Of a DNA stretch of 64,000 bases, positions 45,947 through 56,236 are shown piece after piece. How positions within the stretch are numbered: the first letter of the stretch is position 1; every line of letters starts with the position of its first letter. A program made the translations under genes and the position numbers. This DNA comes from Kamptonema sp. UHCC 0994 (GTDB lineage Bacteria; Cyanobacteriota; Cyanobacteriia; Cyanobacteriales; Microcoleaceae). The DNA lies in the NCBI RefSeq assembly GCF_029167235.1, contig NZ_JARFTR010000156.1:1-64000 (forward strand), read 5' to 3'. A model generated the notes under the pieces. It was not told the origin of the DNA and made no database searches. It worked only from the letters and a program-made list of their open reading frames with translations.

Positions 45947-47070
45947 TTCTGAAATAAATTCCCTAAAAACCCTTCAATCCCGCCTTTTCCCGTGCGATCG
46001 CCTTTCAGTTTAGCCAATTGCACCAACAGATCCCGTTCCTCCGTTGTGACACGGGTAGGAATATCAATAGATACCGTAATCAAATGATCCCCACGACTAA
46101 CTGGGTTTCCCAACCGAGGAACGCCTTTTTTATCTAAAGTCAGAACTGTATTCGGCTGAGTTCCCGTCGGAATCAACAACTCCGTCGGCCCATCTACCGT
46201 ATCGACCTCCAAGCGACAGCCCAAAATTGCTTGCAGATAACTGATTTTAACTTCCGAGTGAATGTTGATGCCCTCTCGCCTAAATACGGGGTCTTCATCC
46301 ACCGACAAAAATACGTACAAATCCCCTGGGGGGCCGCCCATTTTCCCAGCATCCCCTTCATTCGATACCCGCAAGCGAGTACCGTTATCAACTCCTGCGG
46401 GGACAGTAATTTTCAGTTTTTTTGTAACTTCCTTTTGACCTCTGCCACCACAGGTTTCGCACTTGTCCTCTATAACCTGTCCACTGCCGTTGCAAGTTGG
46501 ACAAACTGAAACTTGAGTAAAACTACCGAAAGGAGTGCGGGTAGCACGGCGAACTTGACCCGTACCGGTGCAAGTTTGGCAGGTTTGGGGTCTAGTTCCT
46601 GGTTTTGCCCCCGTTCCGCTGCAAGTTTCGCAGGTTTCTAAATGTTTAATACGGAGTTCTTTGTCTCCTCCAAATACTGCTTCTTGGAACTCTAGCTTCA
46701 AGTCAAGCCGTAAATCATCGCCACGCACGGGCCCTGTACGGCGACGACCTTGTTGAGTGGCCGCACCGCCAGCAAAACCGCTGAAGAAGCTTTCAAAAAT
46801 ATCAGCGAAGCTATCCCCGAAGTCTTGACTAAAGCCGCCTGCTCCTGCACCGGAAACGCCTGCTTCGCCAAAGCGATTGTAGCGCTCCCGCGTTTCTGGC
46901 TCTGAGAGAACCTCGTAGGCGCGGTTGATCTCTTTGAAGCGCTCTTCTGCGCCTGCTTCGTTGTTGACATCGGGGTGATACTTGCGAGCTAGGCGGCGGT
47001 AGGCACGCTTAATTTCTTCTTTATCTGCATCGCGAGAAACACCGAGTATTTCATAGTAGTCGCCGGCCAT
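45943..47070 (-). CDS. dnaJ: Chaperone DnaJ
   Basis: A 375-residue type I J-protein: J domain (about 3-68) with HPD in [10 protein letters not shown], a Gly/Phe-rich linker (about 75-105), four zinc-binding repeats [24 protein letters not shown] and CETCGGRG, and the substrate-binding C-terminal domain. It stimulates the ATPase of DnaK encoded just upstream. Its stop overlaps the tusA start. Confidence 0.97.
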   Translation of the reverse strand: MAGDYYEILGVSRDADKEEIKRAYRRLARKYHPDVNNEAGAEERFKEINRAYEVLSEPETRERYNRFGEAGVSGAGAGGFSQDFGDSFADIFESFFSGFAGGAATQQGRRRTGPVRGDDLRLDLKLEFQEAVFGGDKELRIKHLETCETCSGTGAKPGTRPQTCQTCTGTGQVRRATRTPFGSFTQVSVCPTCNGSGQVIEDKCETCGGRGQKEVTKKLKITVPAGVDNGTRLRVSNEGDAGKMGGPPGDLYVFLSVDEDPVFRREGINIHSEVKISYLQAILGCRLEVDTVDGPTELLIPTGTQPNTVLTLDKKGVPRLGNPVSRGDHLITVSIDIPTRVTTEERDLLVQLAKLKGDRTGKGGIEGFLGNLFQK

Positions 47071-47342
47071 ATAGCTACTTGCCTGAAGTAAATAATAGTG
47101 TGCAAAAAACAGAGGGGCAGGGGGCAGGGGAGCGAGGGAGCGGGGGGCAGGGGAGCGAGGGAGCGGAGGAGCGGGGGAGCGAGGGAGCGGAGGAGCGAGG
47201 GAGAATTTCCTAACTCTTAAAACTCACAACTGCTTTGACTCACAACTGCCTTGACTCACAACTGCTTTGACTCACAACTCAAAACTCCCCTAAGTCTTCT
47301 AACTTAAAACTCAAAAATTCAAACTCCCCAAACCCTGCGTTG
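47071..47342. repeat. Repeat-rich spacer between dnaK and dnaJ
   Basis: G-rich units (gagcgagggagcggaggagc, about 47110-47205) are followed by repeats of tgactcacaactgc and aaaactca. Inside an otherwise typical dnaK-dnaJ operon this insertion may uncouple the two genes. Confidence 0.75.
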
Positions 47343-49334
47343 CTAGGAAGTTGTGGAATCAATCGCAAAGGGATTCATTTCATCAACTTCGGGAGCTGCT
47401 GGCTGTTTACTTGGAGCTACTGCGATCGCCTCTTGGGAGGAGAAACTATCAGTAGTAGCAGCGTCGTCTGAGTCTACCATCTGTGGACTTTCATCCTCAG
47501 CAACGGAATTGTTAGACTCACTGCCGACTTGCTCGTAAACGGCAGAGCCAAGGGAATAAAGCACTTGCTGGAAGGATTCAATCTGTTGCTTCATTTCCTC
47601 GTAGGGGATGTCAGGAGTGGCGATCGCTTCGCGCAGAGCTGAGGCTGCTGTGCGGGCTTCGTCCTTAAGCTCGTCGCCGATGAATTTTGAATTAGCTTTT
47701 AAGCTTGCTTCATAATTATAGAACAGCGTATCGGCTTGATTTTTGAGTTCGACGAGTTCTTTGCGTTTGATGTCTTCTTCGGCAAACAGTTCTGCCTCTT
47801 GGCGCATCCGCTCGACTTCTGTTTCACTCAAGCCGCCGGTGTTGGTAATTTGGATGCTTTGTTCTCTGCCGGTGCCTTTATCTTGAGCTGAGACTTTGAG
47901 GATACCGTTGGCATCAATTTCAAAGGCAACCTCGATTTGAGGTACGCCGCGAGGGGCGGGGGGTATTCCCTTGAGCAGGAATTTACCCAGACTTTTATTA
48001 TCTTTAATCAAGGCGCGTTCGCCTTGGAGGACGTGAATTTCTACTGAAGTTTGACCATCAGCAGCCGTTGAGTACATCTGGGAGCGACTGGTAGGGATAG
48101 TGGTGTTGCGCTCGATGACTTTGGTGAATACGCCGCCTAATGTTTCCAAACCGAGGGATAGAGGCGTGATATCCAGCAGTAGTAAATCTTTGACTTCACC
48201 ACCTAAGACACCTGCTTGAATTGCGGCTCCCAAGGCTACTGCTTCGTCTGGATTAACGGAGCGATCGGGTGCGACACCGCCGAAATATTTGCTAATTGCT
48301 TCTTGGACTGCTGGCGTGCGGGTTGACCCCCCGACTAAAATAATTTTGTCAATATCTTTCGGTGTCAAATTTGCGTCTTTGAGAGCTTGAGTCACCGGAT
48401 CGATCGTGCTCTGAATCAGATGTGCCACCAATTTTTCAAATTGACTGCGAGATAGTTCCATCTCTAAGTGCTTGGGCCCCTTTTCGTCAGCGGTGATGAA
48501 GGGTAAGTTGATGGCGGTAGTATCTCTACCGGAGAGTTCAATTTTGGCTTTTTCAGCCGCTTCCCGGAGACGCTGCAAGGCCATTTTGTCTTTTGAGAGG
48601 TCAGTGCCTTCTCTAGTACGGAAGGTTTCTACCATCCACTGTACTAGGCAGTTGTCGAAGTCGTCGCCGCCCAGATGGTTATTGCCAGCGGTGGCATTGA
48701 CTTCAAAAATCCCGTCTCCTAGTTGGAGGATGGAAACGTCAAAGGTACCACCCCCCAAGTCAAAGACCAAGATTTTTTGATCTTGGTCTTGCTTGTCCAA
48801 CCCGTAGGAAAGGGCGGCGGCTGTGGGTTCGTTGACGATCCGCAAGACTTCTAAGCCCGCGATCGTGCCGGCATCTTTTGTTGCTTGCCGCTGAGCGTCT
48901 GTAAAGTAGGCTGGGACTGTAATTACAGCTTGAGTAACGGTTTCTCCCAAGTAAGTTTCAGCATCTTGCTTGAGCTTCAGGAGTACCATTGCCGAAATTT
49001 CTTGGGGCGTGTAATTTTTGCCGCGAATTTGGACATCAACGGTATTATCTTTGCCGTTGATGCAGGTGTAGGGAACGCGGGAGCGTTCTTCTTCGGTGTC
49101 TTCCCAGCGACGGCCGATGAATCGCTTGATGCTGTAGACGGTATTGGCGGCATTGGTGACAGCTTGGCGTTTGGCGAGTTGCCCAACTAAGCGATCGCCA
49201 CCTTTGCCAAATCCTAAAATGCTCGGAGTTGTGCGCCCGCCCTCTGAGTTTGAGATCACGACGGGCTGCCCCCCCTCTAAAACCGCTACGCAACTGTTGG
49301 TCGTACCCAGGTCAATGCCAATTACTTTTCCCAT
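47343..49334 (-). CDS. dnaK: Chaperone DnaK (Hsp70)
   Basis: A 663-residue Hsp70. The signatures [12 protein letters not shown] (5-16), [14 protein letters not shown] and [16 protein letters not shown] mark the ATPase domain; the substrate-binding domain and helical lid follow, with an acidic tail ending [15 protein letters not shown]. It belongs to the cyanobacterial DnaK2-like group by its position with grpE and dnaJ (inference). ATG 49334 has AAGGAG five bases upstream. Confidence 0.97.
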   Translation of the reverse strand: MGKVIGIDLGTTNSCVAVLEGGQPVVISNSEGGRTTPSILGFGKGGDRLVGQLAKRQAVTNAANTVYSIKRFIGRRWEDTEEERSRVPYTCINGKDNTVDVQIRGKNYTPQEISAMVLLKLKQDAETYLGETVTQAVITVPAYFTDAQRQATKDAGTIAGLEVLRIVNEPTAAALSYGLDKQDQDQKILVFDLGGGTFDVSILQLGDGIFEVNATAGNNHLGGDDFDNCLVQWMVETFRTREGTDLSKDKMALQRLREAAEKAKIELSGRDTTAINLPFITADEKGPKHLEMELSRSQFEKLVAHLIQSTIDPVTQALKDANLTPKDIDKIILVGGSTRTPAVQEAISKYFGGVAPDRSVNPDEAVALGAAIQAGVLGGEVKDLLLLDITPLSLGLETLGGVFTKVIERNTTIPTSRSQMYSTAADGQTSVEIHVLQGERALIKDNKSLGKFLLKGIPPAPRGVPQIEVAFEIDANGILKVSAQDKGTGREQSIQITNTGGLSETEVERMRQEAELFAEEDIKRKELVELKNQADTLFYNYEASLKANSKFIGDELKDEARTAASALREAIATPDIPYEEMKQQIESFQQVLYSLGSAVYEQVGSESNNSVAEDESPQMVDSDDAATTDSFSSQEAIAVAPSKQPAAPEVDEMNPFAIDSTTS

Positions 49335-49350
49335 AGCGCTCCTTGAGAGA

Positions 49351-49416
49351 ATTAAAAATGTAAAATTAAAAATTAAAGGAAAAGATATTTTTAATTTTTA
49401 ACTTTACATTTTTAAT
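49351..49416 (-). promoter_or_regulatory. Stem-loop in the dnaK leader
   Basis: The 26-base arms attaaaaatgtaaaattaaa and its inverse ttaatttttaactttacatt (extended on both sides) match at 25 positions. In the grpE-dnaK transcript this hairpin ends about 17 bases before the dnaK ATG. It could attenuate, process or temperature-gate the mRNA; sequence alone cannot tell. Confidence 0.65.
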
Positions 49417-49455
49417 TTTTAACTTGGGTCGGAGTTATTTTCCGATACTTTTTTG

Positions 49456-50232
49456 TTATTGTGGCTCAACTTCTTCAGAGGCGGGTTCGGGAGCTGCTGC
49501 CACTTTCACCATTGCATGGCGCAGGACACGCTCGCCGAGCATATAGCCCCGCACCAGTTCCTCTGCCACAGTCCCCTCCTCATACTGGTCGGTAGGTTCT
49601 CGCATTACCGCTTCGTGGAGATTGGGGTCAAAGGGCTGACCTTCAGGGCGCATCGGGGAAACTCCCACCCGTTTGAGGCAGTCTACCATTTGCTTATAAA
49701 CGCTTTGGTAGCTTTTGTGTATCCCCATCTCGCCGTCAGTTTGGGGCTTAATATGGGATCTAGCCCGCTCGAAATTGTCGATTACTGGCAACAATTCCAT
49801 GATTGTGGCACACTTCACTTGCAAATCCAACTCTTCCTTTTCCTTAGCAGTGCGCCTGCGGAAGTTCTCAAAATCTGCGGCCAGCCGGAGATTTTGATTT
49901 TTCAGATCGTCTACCTGAGCGGAACTTGCTTGTGTCTGAGCTCTTAATGACTCATTTTCCTTAGTTGCGCTTGCCAATTCCTCCTTCAAAAACTCCAGAG
50001 CCTCAGCTAGCCCTGGATCGGCGAAATTGCCCTGCCCTGACGTGGATGGTGCGTTTCCTGCCGGTTGTGAGGCCTCTGAACTCTGATATGCTTGAGCAAT
50101 TTGAAGCTCCCAGTCGAGCGGTTCGTTCAAATTTCCGTCTGCTGGCGGCGTTTCGTCTACCGCTTGCACCCCTTCTGGAGCAGTTGCTGCTGAGTTGGGA
50201 TCGTGGTATTGCTGGTTTTCCTCGTCAATCAT
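49456..50232 (-). CDS. grpE: Nucleotide exchange factor GrpE
   Basis: About 258 residues: a disordered acidic N-terminus, a long coiled coil (about 80-130, with [20 protein letters not shown]) and the C-terminal beta domain ([20 protein letters not shown]). GrpE drives ADP release from DnaK. Start ATG 50232 (MIDEENQQ) is preferred over the in-frame 50256. First gene of the chaperone group, divergent from pilB. Confidence 0.94.
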   Translation of the reverse strand: MIDEENQQYHDPNSAATAPEGVQAVDETPPADGNLNEPLDWELQIAQAYQSSEASQPAGNAPSTSGQGNFADPGLAEALEFLKEELASATKENESLRAQTQASSAQVDDLKNQNLRLAADFENFRRRTAKEKEELDLQVKCATIMELLPVIDNFERARSHIKPQTDGEMGIHKSYQSVYKQMVDCLKRVGVSPMRPEGQPFDPNLHEAVMREPTDQYEEGTVAEELVRGYMLGERVLRHAMVKVAAAPEPASEEVEPQ

Positions 50233-50768
50233 AAATTTCTGTGCGACACAACCCACACAATTCTAGCAGTGGGAAGAGCCGCGCCCTCCCTTGTTAATTG
50301 CCAATAAAAAAATGGAATCGAGTAAAAATTCACTGTGCGGCGCGAAAGCCTGCATTCTGCCCTGGCAGTTAGCCGGAGTGCACAATATTAATTAAAATAT
50401 ATATCAAAACCCTGCATAACAGGTTTGCACAGAGTATTATGGATATTCTGCAAAACGGAAGCCAATTGCCTCTACAACGCGGATAACTGCCAAGAATACA
50501 AATTCTTCTGAAATCTGGTTAAGCCTGGATTGTAAAGAACTCAAGAGGGAAATTGCGTTAACGTAGACTTGAATGGGGCTGCTAATATTTTAATTAAATC
50601 AAGGAAAGCTATTCCGGCTCTCCGCAGGCTCAGCCTCCAGACCTGAGTTTTGTTCAAAAGCTTATGAATTTGGCAGGTTTCTCTAAAATTGCAGCGGATT
50701 GGGGCTTCAGGGTCGCGATCGCTGACGTTAGCTGTAGGAAAAATTAAGGAGATCTACGGAATTAACTT
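50233..50768. promoter_or_regulatory. Divergent promoter region of grpE and pilB
   Basis: 536 bases that must drive the chaperone genes leftwards and the pilus genes rightwards. No CIRCE element (TTAGCACTC inverted repeat) was found. A GCGATCGC lies near 50717 and AAGGAG precedes the pilB ATG. Nothing else was identified. Confidence 0.55.
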
Positions 50769-52775
50769 ATGACTAACACATTCGAGCGGCGACCCTCCAC
50801 CTCCCTAGTTGTCCAGAGCAATTTCTCTCCGGCTCTCAACAAAATGATTCAGGCTGGTTATGTCAATACTGACCAGCTCAAACAAGCCCAAATTGAATGC
50901 CGCAAGTCAGGTAAGCGCTTGACAGAGGTACTCGAAGCGATCACCGGCCAACCTCTACCCCCAGAATTGCTGCGCCATTACAAGAAGCAGCAGATGTTTG
51001 AACTCAAGCTGGTGTATGGTGTTGAAGCATTTGACCCGGAGTTAACTCCGATTTCTACTGAGCAACTTGGTGGCATCCTCGATTTGTTAAAAATATCGAT
51101 CGACACTTGCACTCAAGGGCGGTTTTTGCCTGTACAGAAGACCGAAACTGAGCCGCCATCAATTGTAGTGGCAATGGCAGATCCCGATAACCTTAACTCT
51201 CAAGAAGATTTACGCCGGATTTTGCAGCCTCATGGATTGAGCTTTGTACGGCGGGTAATTACCAAAGATGACTTTGACGAGATCGTTTCTGCCTACCGAG
51301 AGGATGACGCGAAGAAAGCAGCGGTAAAGGCGGCTAAGGAGAAGGAAGAAAAGCTACAGTTTGGGGGTGACAACTTTGAGGTCGAACTCGAAGAAATCAG
51401 CGGCGATGTAGAGGACATTGCTGTTTCCATAGATGATGCTGAAGCAGCTCCCGTGATTAAAGCTGTTAACGTCATTTTGGCTAAAGCTTTGTCAGAAAAA
51501 GTTTCTGATATCCACGTAGAGCCCCAAGAAGAACATCTGCGAATTCGGATGCGGAAAGATGGAGTGCTGCAAGAATATTTTCGCTTTCCAAAGCAGGTAG
51601 TACCCGCAATTACTTCCCGTTTCAAAATTCTTTCTAATATGGATATTGCCGAACGTAGGCAAGCTCAAGATGGACGGATTAGAAGGCGGTTTGAAGGGCG
51701 GACAGTAGACTTCCGGGTTAATAGTTTGCCCTCCCGCTATGGTGAGAAAATTGTGCTGCGGATTTTGGATAGTTCCAGCACGCAATTAGGTTTAGGTTTG
51801 TTAATTTCTGACCAAGAAACTCTGGCTTTGGTTCGAGAAACTGCGAGTCGGCCTTTTGGATTGATTTTGGTGACGGGGCCGACGGGTTCGGGTAAGTCAA
51901 CTTCTCTGTATTCAATTCTGGCAGAAAAGAACGATCCGGGAATTAATATTAGTACGGCGGAAGACCCAATTGAGTATGCTTTGCCTGGGCTGACTCAGTG
52001 TCAGGTGATTCGCGAAAAAGACTTGACTTTTTCTAACATTTTGCGGGCATTCTTAAGGCAAGATCCAGATGTGTTGCTGGTGGGGGAAACGCGGGATAAA
52101 GAAACGGCAAAGACGGCGCTGGAAGCGGCATTGACGGGTCACTTAGTGTTAACAACTTTACACACGAATGATGCGGCGGGTGCGATCGCGCGTTTGGACG
52201 AAATGGGCGTGGAACCCTTCATGGTATCGGCGGCACTTTTGGGTGTACTAGCTCAGCGGCTAATGCGGCGGGTTTGTAGCGATTGTCGTCTTCCCTACAC
52301 CCCTGCTCCTGAAGAACTCGGTCGCTACGGCTTGTCAACTTCTCAAGAAGTAGATATCACTTTCTACAAAGCCAACATAGTACCTTCAGATGACAGGAAA
52401 GCTCTGTCAGAAAGGGGAGAATTGTGCAAAAAATGTGGCGGTGGAGGTTACAAAGGGCGGGTTGGTGTCTATGAATTTCTGAAAGTTACAGAGCGACTGC
52501 AAACCCTAATTACCCAAGGTGCTCCGACAGAACAAATTAAGGAAGCAGCGGTAGAAGAAGGGATGAAAACCTTGCTGGCTTACAGTTTACAATTAGTGCG
52601 TGAAGGTGCGACAACTTTTGAAGAAGTAGAACGAGTAACGTTTACTGATACTGGTTTGGAGGCTGAATTGAAAGCTAAACGCAAGCAGGGGCTCACCTGT
52701 AAAACTTGCCGAGCTGAATTAAAGCCGGAAATGTTAGATTGTCCCTACTGCTTGACACCACGCTTTGTAGATTAA
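50769..52775 (+). CDS. pilB: Type IV pilus extension ATPase PilB
   Basis: A 668-residue GspE/PilB ATPase powering pilus assembly for twitching or gliding motility and DNA uptake. An N-terminal GSPII_E/MshEN-like domain (about 20-165), Walker A GPTGSGKST at 370-378, the Asp box EDPIEYALPGLTQC, Walker B DPDVLLVGETRDKETA and the tetracysteine motif (CSDCRLP and CKKCGGGG) are present. A C-terminal zinc-ribbon pair (CKTC and CPYC, about 643-665) is an extra. First gene of pilB-pilT-pilC. Confidence 0.95.
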   Translation: MTNTFERRPSTSLVVQSNFSPALNKMIQAGYVNTDQLKQAQIECRKSGKRLTEVLEAITGQPLPPELLRHYKKQQMFELKLVYGVEAFDPELTPISTEQLGGILDLLKISIDTCTQGRFLPVQKTETEPPSIVVAMADPDNLNSQEDLRRILQPHGLSFVRRVITKDDFDEIVSAYREDDAKKAAVKAAKEKEEKLQFGGDNFEVELEEISGDVEDIAVSIDDAEAAPVIKAVNVILAKALSEKVSDIHVEPQEEHLRIRMRKDGVLQEYFRFPKQVVPAITSRFKILSNMDIAERRQAQDGRIRRRFEGRTVDFRVNSLPSRYGEKIVLRILDSSSTQLGLGLLISDQETLALVRETASRPFGLILVTGPTGSGKSTSLYSILAEKNDPGINISTAEDPIEYALPGLTQCQVIREKDLTFSNILRAFLRQDPDVLLVGETRDKETAKTALEAALTGHLVLTTLHTNDAAGAIARLDEMGVEPFMVSAALLGVLAQRLMRRVCSDCRLPYTPAPEELGRYGLSTSQEVDITFYKANIVPSDDRKALSERGELCKKCGGGGYKGRVGVYEFLKVTERLQTLITQGAPTEQIKEAAVEEGMKTLLAYSLQLVREGATTFEEVERVTFTDTGLEAELKAKRKQGLTCKTCRAELKPEMLDCPYCLTPRFVD

Positions 52776-52793
52776 TTAGGCATTATAGCTTAC

Positions 52794-52843
52794 GTAACGC
52801 CGCCCTCTGGGCGGTGACTTTACCGCCGAGACGGCGGCGTTAC
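52794..52843. repeat. Dispersed 50-bp palindrome, copy D
   Basis: The arms are gtaacgccgccctctgggcg and cgccgagacggcggcgttac, with mismatches at the arm centres. It sits between pilB and pilT and could set the relative mRNA levels of the two. Confidence 0.9.
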
Positions 52844-52953
52844 AAACAGTTAGCAATTAGCTATTAACAATTAGCTATTAGCAAAGCTCCGCCCAACTAA
52901 GAATATGAGTTACATTGGTCTGTAAGTATCAATCTGATTCGGGAGACGTATCT

Positions 52954-54051
52954 ATGGGTTTGATGATTGAGGACGTATTGGAGTCCCTTGTAGAGCAAGG
53001 CGGTTCGGACATTCACATCCAAGCTGGCGCACCGATCTTCTTCCGCGTCAGCGGGAAACTTACCCCTCAGCCTCAATTTGGGGAAATTTTAGCTGCTGAG
53101 GAAGTCCAAACGCTGATCTTCCAGATGCTCAACAATATGCAGCGCAAGCACTTGGAGATGGAGTGGGAGTTAGACTGCGCTTATGGGGTGAAGGGATTGG
53201 CCCGTTTCCGGGTGAATGTTTACCGGGAGCGGGGTTGCTGGGCTGCTTGCTTGCGGGCCTTGGCTTCCAAGATTCCTAACGCAGATGCACTGGGAGTACC
53301 GCAGGTGTTGCGGGATATGACGGAAAGGCCAAGGGGTTTAGTCTTGGTGACTGGCCAAACTGGTTCTGGTAAGACTACGACGATGGCGGCTTTGCTGGAT
53401 TTGGTGAATCGGACGCGATCGGAGCACATTTTGACGGTTGAAGACCCGATTGAATACGTTTTTCCTAATATTAAGAGCTTATTTCACCAGCGGCAAAAGG
53501 GTGAAGATACTAAGAGCTTTGCGAATGCACTGAGGGCTGCTTTGCGGGAAGATCCCGACTGTATTTTGGTGGGAGAAATGCGGGACTTGGAAACTATTGG
53601 TTTGGCAATTTCGGCCGCAGAAACGGGTCACTTAGTATTCGGAACGCTGCACACTAACTCCGCTGCGGCAACTGTAGACCGGATGCTGGACGTTTTTCCT
53701 CCGATTCAACAGCCACAAATTCGAGCGCAAATGTCTGGTTCTCTAGTGGGAATTGCATCTCAAAACTTGGTACCGAAACTTGGTGGTGGTCGTTGCTGCG
53801 CGATGGAAATAATGATGAATACACCCGCTATGGCTAACTTGATCCGCGAAGGAAAAACTGCTCAAATTTACTCCCAAATCCAAATGGGGGCTAAATTGGG
53901 GATGAGGACGATGGAAATGGCTTTAGCTGAACTTTTTAAAGCGGGCAAGATTAGCTGGGAAGCGGGGATGAGCAAAAGTGGTAAACCAGACGAGCTCGAA
54001 CGCTTGATCGGGCCGGCACCCGCAGGGGCAAAGGCGGGAGCGCACCATTAA
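52954..54051 (+). CDS. pilT: Pilus retraction ATPase PilT
   Basis: About 365 residues. PilT disassembles pili; together with PilB it gives extension-retraction cycles. Walker A GQTGSGKTT at 134-142, Asp box EDPIEYVFPN, Walker B DPDCILVGEMRDLETI and the His box AETGHLVFGTLHTNSA are intact. Near the end AIL-type PilT motifs are replaced by LGMRTMEMALAELFKAGKIS, usual for the family. ATG 52954 (GGAG eight bases upstream) is preferred to the in-frame TTG 52915. Confidence 0.95.
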   Translation: MGLMIEDVLESLVEQGGSDIHIQAGAPIFFRVSGKLTPQPQFGEILAAEEVQTLIFQMLNNMQRKHLEMEWELDCAYGVKGLARFRVNVYRERGCWAACLRALASKIPNADALGVPQVLRDMTERPRGLVLVTGQTGSGKTTTMAALLDLVNRTRSEHILTVEDPIEYVFPNIKSLFHQRQKGEDTKSFANALRAALREDPDCILVGEMRDLETIGLAISAAETGHLVFGTLHTNSAAATVDRMLDVFPPIQQPQIRAQMSGSLVGIASQNLVPKLGGGRCCAMEIMMNTPAMANLIREGKTAQIYSQIQMGAKLGMRTMEMALAELFKAGKISWEAGMSKSGKPDELERLIGPAPAGAKAGAHH

Positions 54052-54145
54052 TTTCAGTAGGGTTTGGGATGGGAATTTAAGCTGAAATTCACCATCCTAA
54101 ATCTAATATCTAATATCTAAAATCTAAAATTTTCAGAGGTAAGAA

Positions 54146-55273
54146 ATGGCTACCAATGTTCTCCGCGATAAGCCGAAAGCTGGTTTTGATTTGAATACAA
54201 TCGGTCAGAAAATCGAGCTGGCAATGTCCACTGTTACGATTAAGGATTTGGCTATTTTTGCTCGTCAGTTTGCGGCGATGTTCAACGCAGGTGTGGCGAT
54301 GGTGAGATGCCTTGCGGTGTTAAATGAACAGTGTTCTAATCCTAAGTTAAAGAATGCGCTTACGAGCATTAGTGCAGATGTGGAACAAGGGAGCGAACTT
54401 TCGACGGCGATGCGAAAATTTCCTGATGTTTTCGATCAGCTTTTCCTAAGTATGGTGGGTGCAGGAGAGGTAGGCGGTGTGCTCGATGAAGTGCTGGAAC
54501 GCTTAGCAGTTTTGATGGAGAAAAATCATAAGACGCAGAGTGAAATTAAGTCGGCTATGTCTTATCCGAAGACTGTGTTATTCATAGCAATCGTTATTTT
54601 TTTCGCGATGACAATTTTTCTGCTGCCAACCTTTGCTAAGATTTTTAAAGATATTGGTGCAGATTTGCCAGCATTCACCCTAATGATGCTAAGTATCAGT
54701 TCATTCTGTACGACTTGGCCTCCGATCCCGCAGGTGACAGTAATTGCGAGTCTAATTGGTCTTTCTTTTGCCTATAAGATGTACTACAAAACTCCGGTTG
54801 GTCGTCTGCAAATCGATAAAATTATGTTAAAAATGCCTGTGCTTGGGGATCTGCTGGAAAAATCGGCGGTGGCGAGGTTTTGCATCATTTTTGGGACGCT
54901 GACGCGATCGGGAGTTCCGATTCTAAACTCCTTGGAAATTGTGAGAGATGTGGCCGGAAATCAAGCGATCTCGAATGCGATTGAATATGCAAGGAATCAA
55001 ATTATGGGTGGGGGGATGATTAGTATTGCTTTGCAAGAACAGGCTGTTTTCCCGGCCTTGGCAATTCAGATGATGGCAATTGGTGAGGAGACGGGGGAAT
55101 TAGATAAAATGTTGATGAAAGTGGGTGTTTTTTATGAAACGGAAGTGGAAGAAGCGGTTAAAGGATTAACGAGTATGATGGAACCTCTGATGATTGTTGT
55201 GATTGGGGGTATTGTGGCTTCGATTCTGCTGTCTATGTATCTGCCGATGTTCGCAGTGTTTCAGAAGATGTAG
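54146..55273 (+). CDS. pilC: Type IV pilus inner-membrane platform protein PilC
   Basis: A 375-residue platform protein with two GspF domains (about 40-165 and 245-365), membrane helices near 149-170, 192-215 and 345-368, and typical segments FARQFAAMFNAGVAMVRCLA and FGTLTRSGVPILNSLEIVRD. It couples the PilB and PilT motors to the pilus. The 94-bp gap from pilT contains repeated aatctaa(aat) units. Confidence 0.95.
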   Translation: MATNVLRDKPKAGFDLNTIGQKIELAMSTVTIKDLAIFARQFAAMFNAGVAMVRCLAVLNEQCSNPKLKNALTSISADVEQGSELSTAMRKFPDVFDQLFLSMVGAGEVGGVLDEVLERLAVLMEKNHKTQSEIKSAMSYPKTVLFIAIVIFFAMTIFLLPTFAKIFKDIGADLPAFTLMMLSISSFCTTWPPIPQVTVIASLIGLSFAYKMYYKTPVGRLQIDKIMLKMPVLGDLLEKSAVARFCIIFGTLTRSGVPILNSLEIVRDVAGNQAISNAIEYARNQIMGGGMISIALQEQAVFPALAIQMMAIGEETGELDKMLMKVGVFYETEVEEAVKGLTSMMEPLMIVVIGGIVASILLSMYLPMFAVFQKM

Positions 55274-55275
55274 AA

Positions 55276-55345
55276 AATAGTTAACGGTTAACGGTTAACT
55301 GTTAACTGTTAACTGTTAACGGTTAACTGTTAACAAATTAGCAAT
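55276..55345. repeat. Short tandem repeat (gttaacg/gttaact type)
   Basis: An array of gttaacggttaac and gttaactgttaac units lies between pilC and the next gene. Same family as 12120-12157 and 31851-31880. Confidence 0.88.
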
Positions 55346-55357
55346 TACTATTTGAAG

Positions 55358-55954
55358 ATGCCTATTAAACAATCACATTACGAAGCTTTGCTGGCGGAGT
55401 ACAGTGAATCAACTGCGGCGATCGCACTGCTAAAACGCTATCGGCTTTATCTGGAAATGATTCCGAGTATGCGCCGAGCTCACGAGAGTGTAATTACTAT
55501 TCCACTGCCAGTTGTGCGCTTACGGGATGGTGTTTCGCATTCAGGGATTAGCGGTGTCAGCATAGCACCCGGACAGGCTATTTGCTTGCCTTGTGATGTG
55601 GCGATTTTGATGTGCGATCCTGAGTGGAAGGTGAAAACAGGGGTAGAAATTTTGATTTTTATCCATCGCTATCAGGAGGATTATTCAGAATTGCTGGGCC
55701 GCTGGCGGCAGGCTCAAGTTTGGCTGGATAAGGGTTATGAGTGGGTGATGTCACACAGTTATAGGCATATTTACAGTGAGGAAGCTGAGGAGATTCATCC
55801 GCTGTTTGTGTTGTTTGAAGATACGCCGGAACGAATTCAGCGGGGGTTGAAAGGTGCGGGTTTGCCGTTTGTAATAGAAAGTTTTGAGGCGGCTATTGAG
55901 GATGAGGAATCTGAGTCTTTTTCTGCTGATAGTCCACCGATAACTAGCGATTAG
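55358..55954 (+). CDS. Hypothetical protein downstream of pilC
   Basis: About 198 residues of unknown function. It begins with a helical part (SHYEALLAEYSESTAAIALL) and continues in a mixed fold containing VRLRDGVSHSGISGVSIAPG and WRQAQVWLDKGYEWVMSHSY, ending in an acidic disordered tail. No known domain recognised. It follows pilC by 84 bp on the same strand across a tandem repeat, so cotranscription is possible. Confidence 0.65.
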   Translation: MPIKQSHYEALLAEYSESTAAIALLKRYRLYLEMIPSMRRAHESVITIPLPVVRLRDGVSHSGISGVSIAPGQAICLPCDVAILMCDPEWKVKTGVEILIFIHRYQEDYSELLGRWRQAQVWLDKGYEWVMSHSYRHIYSEEAEEIHPLFVLFEDTPERIQRGLKGAGLPFVIESFEAAIEDEESESFSADSPPITSD

Positions 55955-56236
55955 TTGGTGGTAAATGGTTGTGGGTAGCGCCGATTTTAGGGCTAACTAT
56001 GCCCTCCAATTCTTAATTATTTATAAATATATTATTAATTGCGAAGAAGAGCTTGTGATTTTATGTAAGACAACAGAATGCTACATTTTTAGAGTTGTAT
56101 AATTTGTGTTTATTTTAAGCAAAAGTAGATTAACTTACCATCGCGATCGCACCTCACCCCCGAATCGCCATCCCTAACCATCTAGACAAATTACAACGGG
56201 AACTGGTATAATTGTGAATATATGAGGAATAGTTCT
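55955..56236. other. Intergenic region
   Basis: 282 bases, AT-rich. It contains the left copy of a direct repeat (56143-56169) and no other clear structure. Confidence 0.5.
56143..56169 (+). repeat. Direct repeat, left copy, of the nuclease-HEPN unit
   Basis: HIP1 followed by acctcacccccgaatcgcc. The copy at 57189-57214 is the same except for one missing base. The pair brackets a 1.0-kb unit. Confidence 0.7.

Noticed and set aside
50233-50768. CIRCE operator for the chaperone genes
   Set aside because: The inverted repeat TTAGCACTC-N9-GAGTGCTAA was looked for and not found; gagtgc near 50376 has no matching arm.
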